Shown piece by piece: positions 1-10,295 of a stretch of DNA of 43,373 nucleotides. How positions within the stretch are numbered: position 1 is the stretch's first letter; every line of letters starts with the position of its first letter. The translations under genes and the position numbers were made by a program. A model generated the notes under the pieces. The model made no database searches and was not told the DNA's origin. It saw only the letters and a list, made by a program, of their open reading frames with translations. This stretch comes from Lachnospiraceae bacterium (GTDB lineage: Bacteria; Bacillota; Clostridia; Lachnospirales; Lachnospiraceae): assembly GCA_017621975.1 (NCBI GenBank), contig JAGARW010000041.1, positions 1 to 43,373 on the forward strand. The letters are read 5' to 3'.

Positions 1-2912
1 GACAATGCTCCTATGCCCGGCAAAGCGTCGGAGCTTCCGACACTTGCGGGATCGAACGCGTTTTGATCGCGCAGGGGCATGCCGCCGCCGGCGCGGACGG
101 TTCCTTTCATCTTACGCTTCCGCCGCAGAAGGCCGGAGAAGGCTTTTCTCTGGTCATCGCCTCAGGTCTTCCAGACGATGAACCGATCGTTCTGCGCCAC
201 ATCGGCTTCGGCGACATCTATCTGGCAGGCGGACAATCCAATATGGAATTTTTTCTAAAATATGACAAGGATTGGGAAGCTGTAAAACGCCTGCCCCACA
301 ATCCGCATATCCGCATGTATAACGTACCGCAGAGAGCATTCGAGGGACATACGTCCCACAACAAAACCGGCTACGGCTATTGGTTTGACGATCGTAGCGA
401 AGCGCTCGCTACATTTTCCGCGCCCGCTTACAGCTTTGCCCGCAATCTGCAGGAAGCTGCCGGCGTTCCGATCGGCGTGATCGGCTGCAACTGGGGCGGC
501 TCGACCGCCGCCGCATGGGTCCCCAAAAAAGCGCTGCTCACGCCGCCGCTCACCCGCTATCTGGAAGAATATGAGGAAGCGACCTCAGGTCTTTCTCCCG
601 AGCGGATCGCGGAGAAATCTCTTGCCGCATGGGCGTTTGAAGACTCCGAGCAGCATGGCGCAGATTTTGAACCGCTGCTTTACGGAAGAGATCGCGGCTG
701 GCAGTTAGAATATATGCAGCACCATGCAGGCGAGCCTATCGTTCCGATGGGACCTTATCATTTCTGCCGCCCCGCCGGTCTTTATCATACAATGCTGTCG
801 GAGCTGATTCCGTTTGCGTTAAAGGGCGTTCTCTGGTATCAGGGAGAATCCGATGCCGGAGACCGCGCGCCGTTTTATGATAAGCTCCTCACCGCGCTCA
901 TTACAAGCTGGCGGGAGGCATGGAAAGAAGAACTGCCCTTTTTGATCGTCCAGCTCGCCCCGTTCGGCGTATGGCTTGACTGCGACAGCAAAAACTACAC
1001 AACGGTCCGGGAAAAACAGGCATATGTCGCAGAGCACGTTACCGGCGTCTATATAGCGAGCATTATGGACCTAGGTTGCTATTACGACATCCATCCAAAA
1101 GAAAAAATAGAAGTCGGGCGCAGGCTTGCCTTACTTGCAAGAGGGCACTTATACGGCGAACCCATTTTATGCGACGCCCCGAAGGCAGTAAGCGCTTCCC
1201 TGCTTGAGGACGGGCGGATCGCCGTTACTTTCCTGCATTCGGACGGTCTTTCCATTTCGGAAAAGTCGTCCGACCTATGGATCACAGCGGGCGACCTGCG
1301 CATACGACCGATAGGCGTCGCCGCAGAAAACAACCGTCTGCTCCTTACGCTGCCCTGCGATCTTCCAATGCAGGATATATCCTTTGTTTCTCTCGGCTGG
1401 GACGACTATGCCGAAATCTATATTTATAACAGCTCCGGACTGTGCGCCGCACCATTCCGGCTGCCTGTTAAACAGGAGGTAACAATGAGAAAAAAACAAG
1501 CAATGAATCCTTTTCTTCCCTCATGGGAGTACATTCCCGACGGCGAGCCGCATGTATTTGAAGACAGAGTCTATTTGTACGGCTCCCACGATCATTTCCG
1601 GGGACACGTCTACTGTCTCGGCGACTATGTATGCTACTCCGCGCCGGTCGACGATCTCGGAAACTGGCGATACGAAGGCGTCATCTATCGTAAAGAACAG
1701 GACCCGCGCAATACGGACGGTAAAATGGTACTGTTCGCGCCAGACGTCGTACAGGGACCGGACGGACGGTATTATCTGTATTATATCCCGAATCGCTCCC
1801 ATGTCGTATCCGTCGCCGTATGTGATACTCCCGCCGGAAGCTATGATTTTTACGGATTTGTCAGACACGCGGACGGCGCGATTCTCGGTGAGCGGGAAGG
1901 CGATGCGCCGCAGTTCGATCCGGGCGTATACCGGGAAGGCGACGCCGTCTACTTATACACAGGTTTTTGCTGGGCGGACGATGATTCCACAGAAGGTTCT
2001 ACCGTAACAGTGCTTGCTCCCGATATGCTCACTGTCATAGAAGAACCGAAGACTATCGTTCCAAACGCCTGCCATGCAGCAGGCACTTCCTTTGAAGGGC
2101 ATCCTTTTTTTGAGGCTTCCTCCATGCGCAGGCGCGGCGATACCTATTATTTTATCTATTCTTCGATCCACAATCATGAAATGTGCTACGCCACGGCAAA
2201 AAGTCCGCTCGGTCCATTTACCTATCAGGGAGTGATTGTCGACAACTGCGACGTCGGTATCAGCTCCTATAAGCCCGCCGGACTCAAGACCGCGCTCCAC
2301 TGCAACAATCACGGCAGCTTCACGGAAATAAACGGACGCTTTTACATGTTTTATCACCGTCCGACAAACGGCACGCAGTTCAGCAGACAGGCGTGCGCAG
2401 AGGAAATTTTCTTTACGCCGGACGGACGAATCGAGCAGGTGGAAATGACTTCCTGCGGACTTAACGGCAGTCCGCTCGTATGCGGCATTTTTTATGACGC
2501 TTATATCGCCTGCAATCTTTGGAACATCCGGTCGGAGCTTTGGGACGACGAGGCAAGCCGTCCTATGATATCGCAGGACGGCAATGACGGAGACGAACTG
2601 CCGGGCTATGTATGCAATATGACCGACGGCGCGACGGCAGGCTTCAAATACTTTGACTGTAGGGGCATTACTATGATCGACCTCAAAGCGCGGGGATATA
2701 TGGACGGACGCTTTGAAGTGCGCACCGAGCCCGAAGATGAGCCCGTCGCCGTTATCCCCGTAACCGAATGTAACGACTGGGAAATTTTCAGCGCTCCATG
2801 CCGTATTCCCGACGGTGTCCATGCTCTCTATCTTACCTACAGAGGCGGACGCGTACCGACGCTCGGCGGCTTCCGGCTTTATGAAGCAGATTCGGGAGCA
2901 AAAAGTTTTTAA
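1..2912 (+). CDS. Sialate O-acetylesterase-like (SGNH) domain fused to GH43 glycosidase with CBM6-like tail, 5' partial
   Basis: The reading frame (first full codon at base 3) is open to the window edge, so the N-terminus is missing; the TTG at 63 is unlikely to be the true start. The first ~470 residues resemble the SASA/SGNH carbohydrate esterase family: nucleophile motif GQSNMEF, GCNWGGST, WYQGESDA, and the DIHPKEK catalytic Asp/His region. From about base 1485 a GH43 five-bladed propeller begins (GEPHVFEDRVYLYGSHD, FAPDVVQGPDGRYYLYY, GHPFFEASSMRR with the likely acid Glu). The last ~90 residues, ending near LGGFRLYEA, look like a CBM6-type module. Together they would deacetylate and cleave substituted plant polysaccharide such as arabinoxylan; the substrate is inference. 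No signal peptide is visible in the part present. The junction carries an in-frame ATG (1485) behind a perfect AGGAGG (1474-1479), so this may be two genes joined by loss of a stop codon. Confidence 0.85.
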   Translation, partial: QCSYARQSVGASDTCGIERVLIAQGHAAAGADGSFHLTLPPQKAGEGFSLVIASGLPDDEPIVLRHIGFGDIYLAGGQSNMEFFLKYDKDWEAVKRLPHNPHIRMYNVPQRAFEGHTSHNKTGYGYWFDDRSEALATFSAPAYSFARNLQEAAGVPIGVIGCNWGGSTAAAWVPKKALLTPPLTRYLEEYEEATSGLSPERIAEKSLAAWAFEDSEQHGADFEPLLYGRDRGWQLEYMQHHAGEPIVPMGPYHFCRPAGLYHTMLSELIPFALKGVLWYQGESDAGDRAPFYDKLLTALITSWREAWKEELPFLIVQLAPFGVWLDCDSKNYTTVREKQAYVAEHVTGVYIASIMDLGCYYDIHPKEKIEVGRRLALLARGHLYGEPILCDAPKAVSASLLEDGRIAVTFLHSDGLSISEKSSDLWITAGDLRIRPIGVAAENNRLLLTLPCDLPMQDISFVSLGWDDYAEIYIYNSSGLCAAPFRLPVKQEVTMRKKQAMNPFLPSWEYIPDGEPHVFEDRVYLYGSHDHFRGHVYCLGDYVCYSAPVDDLGNWRYEGVIYRKEQDPRNTDGKMVLFAPDVVQGPDGRYYLYYIPNRSHVVSVAVCDTPAGSYDFYGFVRHADGAILGEREGDAPQFDPGVYREGDAVYLYTGFCWADDDSTEGSTVTVLAPDMLTVIEEPKTIVPNACHAAGTSFEGHPFFEASSMRRRGDTYYFIYSSIHNHEMCYATAKSPLGPFTYQGVIVDNCDVGISSYKPAGLKTALHCNNHGSFTEINGRFYMFYHRPTNGTQFSRQACAEEIFFTPDGRIEQVEMTSCGLNGSPLVCGIFYDAYIACNLWNIRSELWDDEASRPMISQDGNDGDELPGYVCNMTDGATAGFKYFDCRGITMIDLKARGYMDGRFEVRTEPEDEPVAVIPVTECNDWEIFSAPCRIPDGVHALYLTYRGGRVPTLGGFRLYEADSGAKSF

Positions 2913-2945
2913 TAAAAACAGTTTCGTTTTAAAAATGGCATCATA

Positions 2946-2978
2946 AAAGGGAAGACATCCAAACGGTATCTTCCCTTT
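2946..2978. terminator. Bidirectional intrinsic terminator between convergent genes
   Basis: A 10-bp perfect stem, AAAGGGAAGA with TCTTCCCTTT, encloses a 13-nt loop between the esterase/GH43 gene (plus) and the unknown gene ending at 3004 (minus). A- and T-rich flanks on both sides fit termination from either direction. Confidence 0.75.
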
Positions 2979-3003
2979 ATGCTTTCCGTTTATTTCTTTC
3001 CCA

Positions 3004-3603
3004 CTATTTCTTCACCGGTTTTTTCATTTTTCCTGTCACGGTAATGCCGTTTGCCGCGTTAATATCGTTCATCCACTTATTTTTCCATGACATAAAAGCG
3101 TCCGCTTCTTCTTCCTGCATAATATTGACCGGCTCGAATTTACCGAACTTCAAGTTTTCCTTCGACACCATCATGGAAATCATTTCCTGCCGGTTCTTGT
3201 CGTACAGCTCTACCCAGTTTACCTCCGGTTTGCTGTTGACGATGCCGACCTGATCCTTTGCAATGCGGAACGGCTGCGAATAGCTTGCGTCTCCGCCCGC
3301 GAACGACAACGGAACAATGCAGATTTCCTGGTCGTTGAACGCAATCGCATAATACCAGTAATCCGTTATCTTTTTTCTCCCCTGATAGGTCGACCATTCC
3401 CATGTCGCGTAAGCTCTCGTATATTGTTCGATATTCGGCACCGCCTTCTGCAGAATATTCCAGATCGTCTCTCTGTCTTCGCCTGTTTTCGCTTTTTTTC
3501 TTCCTACCTTATTGCTGATCGCCACATAGATGCACGCCGCCGCGATCAAAACGCCCCATCCCAGAGCGATCTGCTGCCATGAATAATCTCCGCTCAATAA
3601 CAT
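3004..3603 (-). CDS. Unknown membrane-anchored protein
   Basis: A 199-residue protein that I do not recognise. It has one N-terminal hydrophobic segment at about residues 12-30 (LGWGVLIAAACIYVAIS), then a Lys/Arg-rich turn and a soluble domain rich in Trp and Tyr. This predicts a single-pass protein with its C-terminal domain in the cytoplasm. It ends in a basic tail (GKMKKPVKK). It lies 38 bp downstream of another small membrane protein on the same strand (3642-4121), so the two are probably co-transcribed. The start ATG at 3603 follows an AGGAGGAAG-type site. No catalytic motif is visible. Confidence 0.6.
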   Translation of the reverse strand: MLLSGDYSWQQIALGWGVLIAAACIYVAISNKVGRKKAKTGEDRETIWNILQKAVPNIEQYTRAYATWEWSTYQGRKKITDYWYYAIAFNDQEICIVPLSFAGGDASYSQPFRIAKDQVGIVNSKPEVNWVELYDKNRQEMISMMVSKENLKFGKFEPVNIMQEEEADAFMSWKNKWMNDINAANGITVTGKMKKPVKK

Positions 3604-3641
3604 TTCTTACTTCCTCCTGTTTCCCTCGTTTTTTCTTGTCG

Positions 3642-4121
3642 TCAATAATTCAAATACGCTTTGTTGTACTGCTTCTTTGCCTTTGTCACGTAGGTAACGT
3701 TGAACTTCCTTTTCCCCGTCGTCATATAGGTACTGTGAAACAACGCTCCATATGTACGCTCATGCCATCCGACCGATCCAAGTTCCGACCAGAGATACGC
3801 CTTTTTCCGATAGACGATCCCGTTCTCATAAAAAGCCAGATATTCCCGCAGATGAATGAGCGGAAACAGCCCGAAGCACACGGTCAGAATCAGATCGAGC
3901 AGTATCAGCCTCATATCGGGCGGCGTCTCTCCCCAACGCCGGATCGCTGCGATCCCGCCCCAGCTCATAATGTCCAGCAGAATGCAGAACACGGTACGCC
4001 ACGTCGTCTGAACGGCGATCCTGACCTTATTGGAACCGCATTCCGTTAATTTACGCCCAAGACTTTTTTCCGTTTCCACGGCATCTCCCCCTTCCTGCAC
4101 TTTTACAATACGCTTTTTCAA
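3642..4121 (-). CDS. Unknown two-helix membrane protein, PH-like C-terminal part
   Basis: A 159-residue protein with hydrophobic stretches at about residues 42-58 (TVFCILLDIMSWGGIAA) and 70-90 (RLILLDLILTVCFGLFPLI), followed by a ~60-residue polar C-terminal part (YENGIVYRKKAYLWSELG). That part resembles the strand pattern of small bacterial PH-like/YcxB-type domains; this likeness is only by eye. It is probably first in a two-gene unit with the gene at 3004-3603. The only good upstream promoter match has an unusually short spacer containing a run of eight G (see 4189-4213). Function unknown. Confidence 0.6.
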   Translation of the reverse strand: MKKRIVKVQEGGDAVETEKSLGRKLTECGSNKVRIAVQTTWRTVFCILLDIMSWGGIAAIRRWGETPPDMRLILLDLILTVCFGLFPLIHLREYLAFYENGIVYRKKAYLWSELGSVGWHERTYGALFHSTYMTTGKRKFNVTYVTKAKKQYNKAYLNY

Positions 4122-4188
4122 ATGTTTTTACAATCCCCCTCTTTCCACGCCCGGATCAACTTTTTTGATTCTCAAATACAGCTTTTTT

Positions 4189-4213
4189 ATTATACCCCCC
4201 CCGAAAATGTCAA
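4189..4213 (-). promoter_or_regulatory. Candidate promoter with poly-G spacer
   Basis: On the minus strand there is a perfect TTGACA (4213-4208) and a perfect TATAAT (4194-4189), but the spacer is only 13 bp and holds eight consecutive G. Upstream of 3642-4121. A homopolymer in the spacer could change length by slippage and alter promoter strength. Confidence 0.45.
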
Positions 4214-4279
4214 GAGCTGCGGCGCTTTCCGGGCTTTTGGGCTGCTTTCAGCATTCCGTTTTTTTCACGCCGCCATATC

Positions 4280-4308
4280 TTGACCATGCCGCGTAGACGC
4301 CCTATACT
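4280..4308 (+). promoter_or_regulatory. Sigma-A type promoter for the DUF2007-like gene
   Basis: TTGACC (4280-4285), 17-bp spacer, TATACT (4303-4308). It lies 72 bp upstream of the start at 4381 and diverges from the minus-strand promoter at 4189-4213. Confidence 0.65.
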
Positions 4309-4380
4309 ATACTAAAGTTGTTTTTTCCTGCTCAAAAAAACGCAGGATCGCGGCAAGCTGTTTTGGAAGGAGGGCTTCCT

Positions 4381-4653
4381 ATGTTTCCTGACAACTATCA
4401 ATCTGTTTACACAGGCTTTGATCCGGTGAAATTTAACGCGGTCAGAGATTTATTAGACGCTCACAACATAAAATACCGCTATACGGCGGATGACCATCAG
4501 GGGCGGCTCCTTCTCCCCGGACGAGGAACCGTCAGGGGCGCGTTCGGATCTCTCGGCGCAGACCTGTCCGCCTCCTGCCAGTACGAAATCAAAGTCTCTT
4601 CCAAAGATCTGACAAAGGCACGCTCCATCCTGCACGACAACGGATACTGCTGA
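4381..4653 (+). CDS. DUF2007-like small protein
   Basis: A 90-residue cytoplasmic protein beginning MFPDNYQSVYTGFDPVKFNA. The pattern (residues facing a ligand pocket, then 'RDLLDAHNIKYRY' and the ending 'KDLTKARSILHDNGY') matches the small ferredoxin-like fold of DUF2007 proteins, described as putative signal-transducing proteins; the exact role is unknown. I chose the ATG at 4381 because GGAAGGAGGG sits 6-15 bases upstream; an open frame back to TTG 4318 has no such site. It has its own promoter at 4280-4308 and is followed by a foldback repeat rather than a gene, so it is probably monocistronic. Confidence 0.6.
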   Translation: MFPDNYQSVYTGFDPVKFNAVRDLLDAHNIKYRYTADDHQGRLLLPGRGTVRGAFGSLGADLSASCQYEIKVSSKDLTKARSILHDNGYC

Positions 4654-4684
4654 TCTGTTCCTGCAACGCGCTTTTCCACAGAGG

Positions 4685-4987
4685 AGCAGGCGACAAAAAA
4701 CTTATTGAAGGCGCGCTTTGTCAACCGGCGCAATCTATTTTGTTTCCTGCTCCTGCGAAGGATATTAGACTTTCTTAGTGTTTCGTCTGCATACAGCAAT
4801 TTTCGGACACGATGTTCGAAAAAGGCGAAGCTGAGCCATGGATGGCGAATCTTCGCCGGTTGCGTCGCTTGTCTCAAACTATGATCGGAACACTTAGAAA
4901 GACTTATATCCGAAGCCCCGGAACAGGAAATGAAATAGATTGCGCCGGTCGGCGAGGTATCGTAAAAATAAGGACTTTTGTCCAAAT
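4685..4987 (-). mobile_element. Foldback (MITE-like) element, family 1, copy A
   Basis: About 303 bp that is nearly self-complementary end to end. The left arm (from 4685) and the right arm (to 4987) pair over roughly 100 bp each, including CCGGCGCAAT (4725-4734) with ATTGCGCCGG (4939-4948), and GATATTAGACTTTCTTAGTG (4761-4780) with the block at 4886-4911. The centre has a conserved GGCGAAG/CTTCGCC hairpin around CCATGG. It is homologous, in opposite orientation, to the copy at 24769-25088. No clear target-site duplication is visible here, so this copy may be old. It sits between the DUF2007-like gene and the dnaJ terminator. It encodes no transposase; open frames across it are not credible genes. 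Confidence 0.7.
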
Positions 4988-4997
4988 CCTGTCACGC

Positions 4998-5030
4998 AAA
5001 AAAACAGGGCAGTCTGATCGGCTGTCCTGT
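4998..5030 (-). terminator. Intrinsic terminator of the heat-shock operon
   Basis: Read on the minus strand: ACAGG-A-CAG pairs with CTG-C-CCTGT (one mismatch) around a 9-nt loop, followed by seven T. It lies 25 bp past the dnaJ stop codon. Confidence 0.8.
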
Positions 5031-5055
5031 CTTTTTGTCGTTTTTATCTCTGTCT

Positions 5056-6234
5056 CTATTTATTCCAAAACCCTTTTTTCTTTTTATCCTTCGTCTCCGT
5101 CGCGCCTTTCCCGGATTCTATCCGTTTTGCCGCGTTCAGAGAATCCCCTGTCAGCTCGTCGAATTTGCGGAGCAGCTCCTTCGCCTCGTACGTCAGCTTA
5201 TCCGGCGTCTGAACGACGAGCGTTACATAATGATCGCCGCGCACGTCCTTATTGCGCAGGGAAGGAACGCCCTTGCCCTTCAGTCTGACACGCGTGTCAG
5301 TTTGTGTTCCGGCTTTTACTTCATAAATGACCCTGCCGTCTACCGTATCGATGACGACCTCGCCGCCGAGCGCCGCTACCGCAAACGATATCGGAACGGT
5401 CGAATAAATATTATAATCCTGTCTCTGGAAGATCGGATGGCGCTGTACCATCACTTCAACAAGCAAGTCGCCTCTCGGTCCGCCGTTTGTTCCCGGCTCG
5501 CCCTTATCTCTGATCCGCACACTCTGCCCGTTGTCAATACCCGCAGGAATCGTAATTTTGATCTTTTTGCGGTTGGCAATATAACCGCTGCCGTGGCAGT
5601 CTGTGCATTTATCTTTGATCACCTTGCCGGTACCGCCGCAGTCCGGACAGGTCTGCACATTTCTGACCGTGCCAAAAAATGACTGCTGTGTGAATACGAC
5701 CTGACCTTTGCCGCCGCACTTTGAACAGGTTTCCGCGCTTGTGCCCGGTTTTGCCCCGCTTCCGTGGCAGGTCGGGCATTCGTCTTTGAGCGTCAGTTCG
5801 ATCTCTTTTTCTGTTCCGAAAACAGCCTCCTCGAACGTAACATGCACGCTTGTGCGGATATTGGCTCCTTTCATCGGACCGCTGCCGCGTCCGCTTCTTC
5901 TGCCGCCGCCGAACAGATCGCCGAATATATCTCCAAAAATATCTCCGAAGTCCGCGCTGTTGAAATCAAAGCCTCCGAATCCGCCGGCTCCGCCCGCGCC
6001 GCCTTCAAATGCGGCATGCCCGAACTGATCATACTGACGGCGTTTTTCCGGATCGCTTAAGATGGCGTATGCCTCCGACGCTTCCTTGAACTTCTGTTCC
6101 GCTTCCTTATCGCCCGGATTCATATCAGGATGATATTTTTTGGCAAGAACCCTGTATGCTTTTTTGATCGCAGCCTCATCCGCGTTTTTATCCACTCCCA
6201 GAATCTCATAATAATCCCGTTTCTGTTCTGCCAT
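5056..6234 (-). CDS. dnaJ: Chaperone DnaJ (Hsp40)
   Basis: A 392-residue full-length type I DnaJ, the co-chaperone that delivers substrates to DnaK and stimulates its ATPase. The J domain spans residues ~5-70 with the HPD tripeptide (KKYHPDMN). A Gly/Phe-rich linker follows ([14 protein letters not shown]). The zinc-binding region has four CxxCxGxG repeats: [24 protein letters not shown] and CTDCHGSG. The C-terminal substrate-binding domains end in a Lys-rich tail. It is last in the hrcA-grpE-dnaK-dnaJ operon, 129 bp after dnaK, a longer gap than the others, and that gap holds two hairpins. An intrinsic terminator follows. Confidence 0.98.
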   Translation of the reverse strand: MAEQKRDYYEILGVDKNADEAAIKKAYRVLAKKYHPDMNPGDKEAEQKFKEASEAYAILSDPEKRRQYDQFGHAAFEGGAGGAGGFGGFDFNSADFGDIFGDIFGDLFGGGRRSGRGSGPMKGANIRTSVHVTFEEAVFGTEKEIELTLKDECPTCHGSGAKPGTSAETCSKCGGKGQVVFTQQSFFGTVRNVQTCPDCGGTGKVIKDKCTDCHGSGYIANRKKIKITIPAGIDNGQSVRIRDKGEPGTNGGPRGDLLVEVMVQRHPIFQRQDYNIYSTVPISFAVAALGGEVVIDTVDGRVIYEVKAGTQTDTRVRLKGKGVPSLRNKDVRGDHYVTLVVQTPDKLTYEAKELLRKFDELTGDSLNAAKRIESGKGATETKDKKKKGFWNK

Positions 6235-6275
6235 AATAATCTACCTTTCCAATAATCCCTGTATCACACAGACGA

Positions 6276-6359
6276 GGGGGCTGTTGTGCAAAGTATATCT
6301 AAGCTATACCCTCCGTCAACAGCTCCCGTTTCTATCTGCTCACTGACTGCCTGTCAGTG
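6276..6359 (-). other. Hairpins in the dnaK-dnaJ intergenic region
   Basis: Two stems lie between dnaK and dnaJ. One pairs 6341-6347 (CACTGAC) with 6353-6359 (GTCAGTG), directly after the dnaK stop codon. The other pairs 6276-6286 with 6317-6327 (10 of 11 bases). Neither is followed by a T-run, so processing or stabilisation of the dnaK message, or partial attenuation of dnaJ, is more likely than full termination. Confidence 0.45.
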
Positions 6360-6363
6360 CCAT

Positions 6364-8250
<1,887 letters not shown>

Positions 8251-8285
8251 CTATATAAATAAGTGTTATCTGTTTCCTTTTTTAT

Positions 8286-8984
8286 TTACTGTACGACCGC
8301 CACCATACTGTGTCTTACTACGGTGTCATGGTACATGTAACCTTTTTGTAATTCCTGAGCGACGATACCGGATTCATATTCTTCGCTTTCCACCTGCATC
8401 ACCGCATTATGGAAATCAGGAGTGAACTCCGTACCGACCGCCTCGATCGCCTTTACGCCGATCGCATCCAACTCTGTCATGAGCTGCTTGTAAACCATGC
8501 TCATGCCTTCGGCAAACGCGTCCCCTTCCTGCGCGGAAGCAAGCCCTCTTTCGAAGTTATCCACAACCGGAAGTATTTTTTCAATCACGCTTTTTGCTCC
8601 CATTTCAAACATCTGGGATTTTTCTTTTTCGGTACGTTTCCTGAAATTATCAAATTCAGCCATCTGCCGCTTCACGCGGTCTTCCAGCTCTTCAATTTTT
8701 TCTTTTGCTTTATCTTTTTTCTCGGCTTTTGCTTTTTTCGAAAAATGAAGCTTGGAACCCTTTGCCGCTTCCTTACCTTCACCTTTTGCAGCCGCCGCGT
8801 CTTCCCCGTCCGCCTCGGCTTCCTCTGCGTCCGCTTCTGTTTCTTCTATATCCGCTTCCGCATTTTCTGCCGGATCGTTCTCCTGCTCTACAGCTTCGGA
8901 CTCCGCATGTTCCATATCTTCGGCTGCCGTATTTTCTTTGACTAACTGTTCAAATTCTTCTTTCAGCTCTTTGTTTTCCGACAC
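8286..8984 (-). CDS. grpE: Nucleotide exchange factor GrpE
   Basis: A 232-residue protein that releases ADP from DnaK. The first ~80 residues are an unusually long, acidic, low-complexity region made of Glu/Ala/Asp repeats, and residues ~75-100 are very Lys-rich. A long coiled coil then leads to the conserved GrpE core: KRQMAEFDNFRKRTEKEK, ILPVVDNFERGL, and the beta domain ending VVRHSMVAVVQ. It lies between hrcA (15-bp gap) and dnaK, the usual Firmicutes order. The acidic N-terminal extension is longer than in many homologues and is probably disordered. Confidence 0.97.
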   Translation of the reverse strand: MSENKELKEEFEQLVKENTAAEDMEHAESEAVEQENDPAENAEADIEETEADAEEAEADGEDAAAAKGEGKEAAKGSKLHFSKKAKAEKKDKAKEKIEELEDRVKRQMAEFDNFRKRTEKEKSQMFEMGAKSVIEKILPVVDNFERGLASAQEGDAFAEGMSMVYKQLMTELDAIGVKAIEAVGTEFTPDFHNAVMQVESEEYESGIVAQELQKGYMYHDTVVRHSMVAVVQ

Positions 8985-8999
8985 TGTTTTTCTTCCTTC

Positions 9000-10028
9000 C
9001 TATTTCTTTTTATATAAGGCGTCAAGCTGATGCATCAGATTTTTCAGCGTATCGACTACCTTATCGTAATCCATACGGGTCGGTCCGATAATACCGATCG
9101 TTCCCCGCATACCTTCTTCCAATTCATAAGTCGCCGTCACAATGCTGCAGTCCTTCATTGTTTTAATCGGCGTTTCCTCACCGATATAAACCTGAATTCC
9201 CGTATTGCTTTCATCCGCCAGCGTTTCCTGCACAAGCTCCGTCAGCATCTGCTTTTCTTCAAATGTATTGATCAGCTCGCTTGCTTTCTGATTATCCGCC
9301 AGCTCAGGGTAGCGGAAAATATTATTGGTCCCGCTTGTATAAATTTCCAAATCCTCGTCTGCCTTGATCGCATCCGCCACCGCGTCGATGACCTCGCTGA
9401 CAATATCGCTGTGGATGCCCGCCTGCTTTTTCATGGCGGAAATCATTCCAAGATTGATCTCCTCTACCGTCAGTCCGTTGAGATGCGTATTGAGAAGGAT
9501 GTTGAGTTTAAGGATCGTCTCGTCATCCAGCTCTTCTTCCATCCGAAGGATATTGTTTTTGATCACGTTGCCTTCCACAACGATGACCGCCAGAAGCTGT
9601 CTTGCGTCTACCTTGGACAACTGGATAAATTTTAATTTATTTTTTTTGACGACTGGCGCGGAAATCATCGTCGCATAATTAGTATTGGCTGCCAGTACCT
9701 TTGCGACCTGCTTCAGCAGCTGATCCATTTTGTCTTCTTTTTCAAGAAGCATCCCTTTGATCTCTTCGACCTCTTTTTCCTTTTCCTGCATCATGTTGTC
9801 GACGTATAAGCGATATCCCTTATCGGAAGGGATCCGTCCTGCCGAGGTATGCGGCTGTAAAATGTAGCCAAGCTCTTCCAGATCTGCCATCTCGTTTCGG
9901 ATCGTCGCCGAACTGAGATGCAGGTCGGTATATTTGGAAATCGTCCTGCTGCCTACCGGCTCTCCTGTTTCCAGATAATTACGGATAATGGCCTGCAATA
10001 TTTTCATTTTTCTTTCATCCAACTGCAC
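9000..10028 (-). CDS. hrcA: Heat-inducible transcription repressor HrcA
   Basis: A 342-residue repressor of class I heat-shock genes that binds CIRCE and is kept active by GroEL. An N-terminal winged helix-turn-helix is visible (MQLDERKMKILQAIIRNYLE, then GSRTISKY and SSATIRNEMADLEELG), followed by the HTSAGRIPSDKGYRLYVD segment and the GAF-like and inserted domains, ending MHQLDALYKKK. It is first in the operon and directly follows its own CIRCE site (10078-10104), so it is autoregulated. Confidence 0.98.
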   Translation of the reverse strand: MQLDERKMKILQAIIRNYLETGEPVGSRTISKYTDLHLSSATIRNEMADLEELGYILQPHTSAGRIPSDKGYRLYVDNMMQEKEKEVEEIKGMLLEKEDKMDQLLKQVAKVLAANTNYATMISAPVVKKNKLKFIQLSKVDARQLLAVIVVEGNVIKNNILRMEEELDDETILKLNILLNTHLNGLTVEEINLGMISAMKKQAGIHSDIVSEVIDAVADAIKADEDLEIYTSGTNNIFRYPELADNQKASELINTFEEKQMLTELVQETLADESNTGIQVYIGEETPIKTMKDCSIVTATYELEEGMRGTIGIIGPTRMDYDKVVDTLKNLMHQLDALYKKK

Positions 10029-10077
10029 TGTCCATTCTCCTTTTCCTGCCTGATTCTGCTCCGGTTTTTTAAGGTTA

Positions 10078-10104
10078 TTAGCACTCGTCTTTTATGAGTG
10101 CTAA
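10078..10104 (-). promoter_or_regulatory. CIRCE operator
   Basis: Perfect consensus inverted repeat TTAGCACTC-N9-GAGTGCTAA, 50 bp upstream of hrcA and just downstream of the promoter at 10119-10147. This is the HrcA binding site for the whole hrcA-grpE-dnaK-dnaJ operon. Confidence 0.98.
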
Positions 10105-10118
10105 TATCTTCTGTACCT

Positions 10119-10147
10119 AAAATATCACTAACAATATTTATTGTCAA
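10119..10147 (-). promoter_or_regulatory. Promoter of the hrcA operon
   Basis: Minus strand: TTGACA (10147-10142), 17-bp spacer, TATTTT (10124-10119). The predicted start of transcription falls close to the edge of the CIRCE element, the classic arrangement. Confidence 0.85.
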
Positions 10148-10200
10148 TTCTTTTTCAAAAATAATTTATAAAATTATTCTAAAGATTCCCGGATTAGCGA

Positions 10201-10229
10201 TTGTCAATCCGCCCGAAAAACAATATACT
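10201..10229 (+). promoter_or_regulatory. Promoter for the unknown gene at 10296
   Basis: TTGTCA (10201-10206), 17-bp spacer, TATACT (10224-10229), giving a ~60-nt leader to the ATG at 10296. Confidence 0.6.
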
Positions 10230-10295
10230 TAATTTCGTCGGCATTTTCAGCCTTATGCCGCCTACGCAATACAGAAGGGAATTTTTCTATTTATT

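Noticed and set aside
1953..2822. 289-codon open frame opposite the GH43 domain
   Set aside because: Antisense shadow of a domain with clear glycosidase motifs.
4497..4985. 162-codon minus-strand frame over the first foldback element and the DUF2007-like gene
   Set aside because: It crosses two unrelated features, overlaps a better-supported gene and has no SD.
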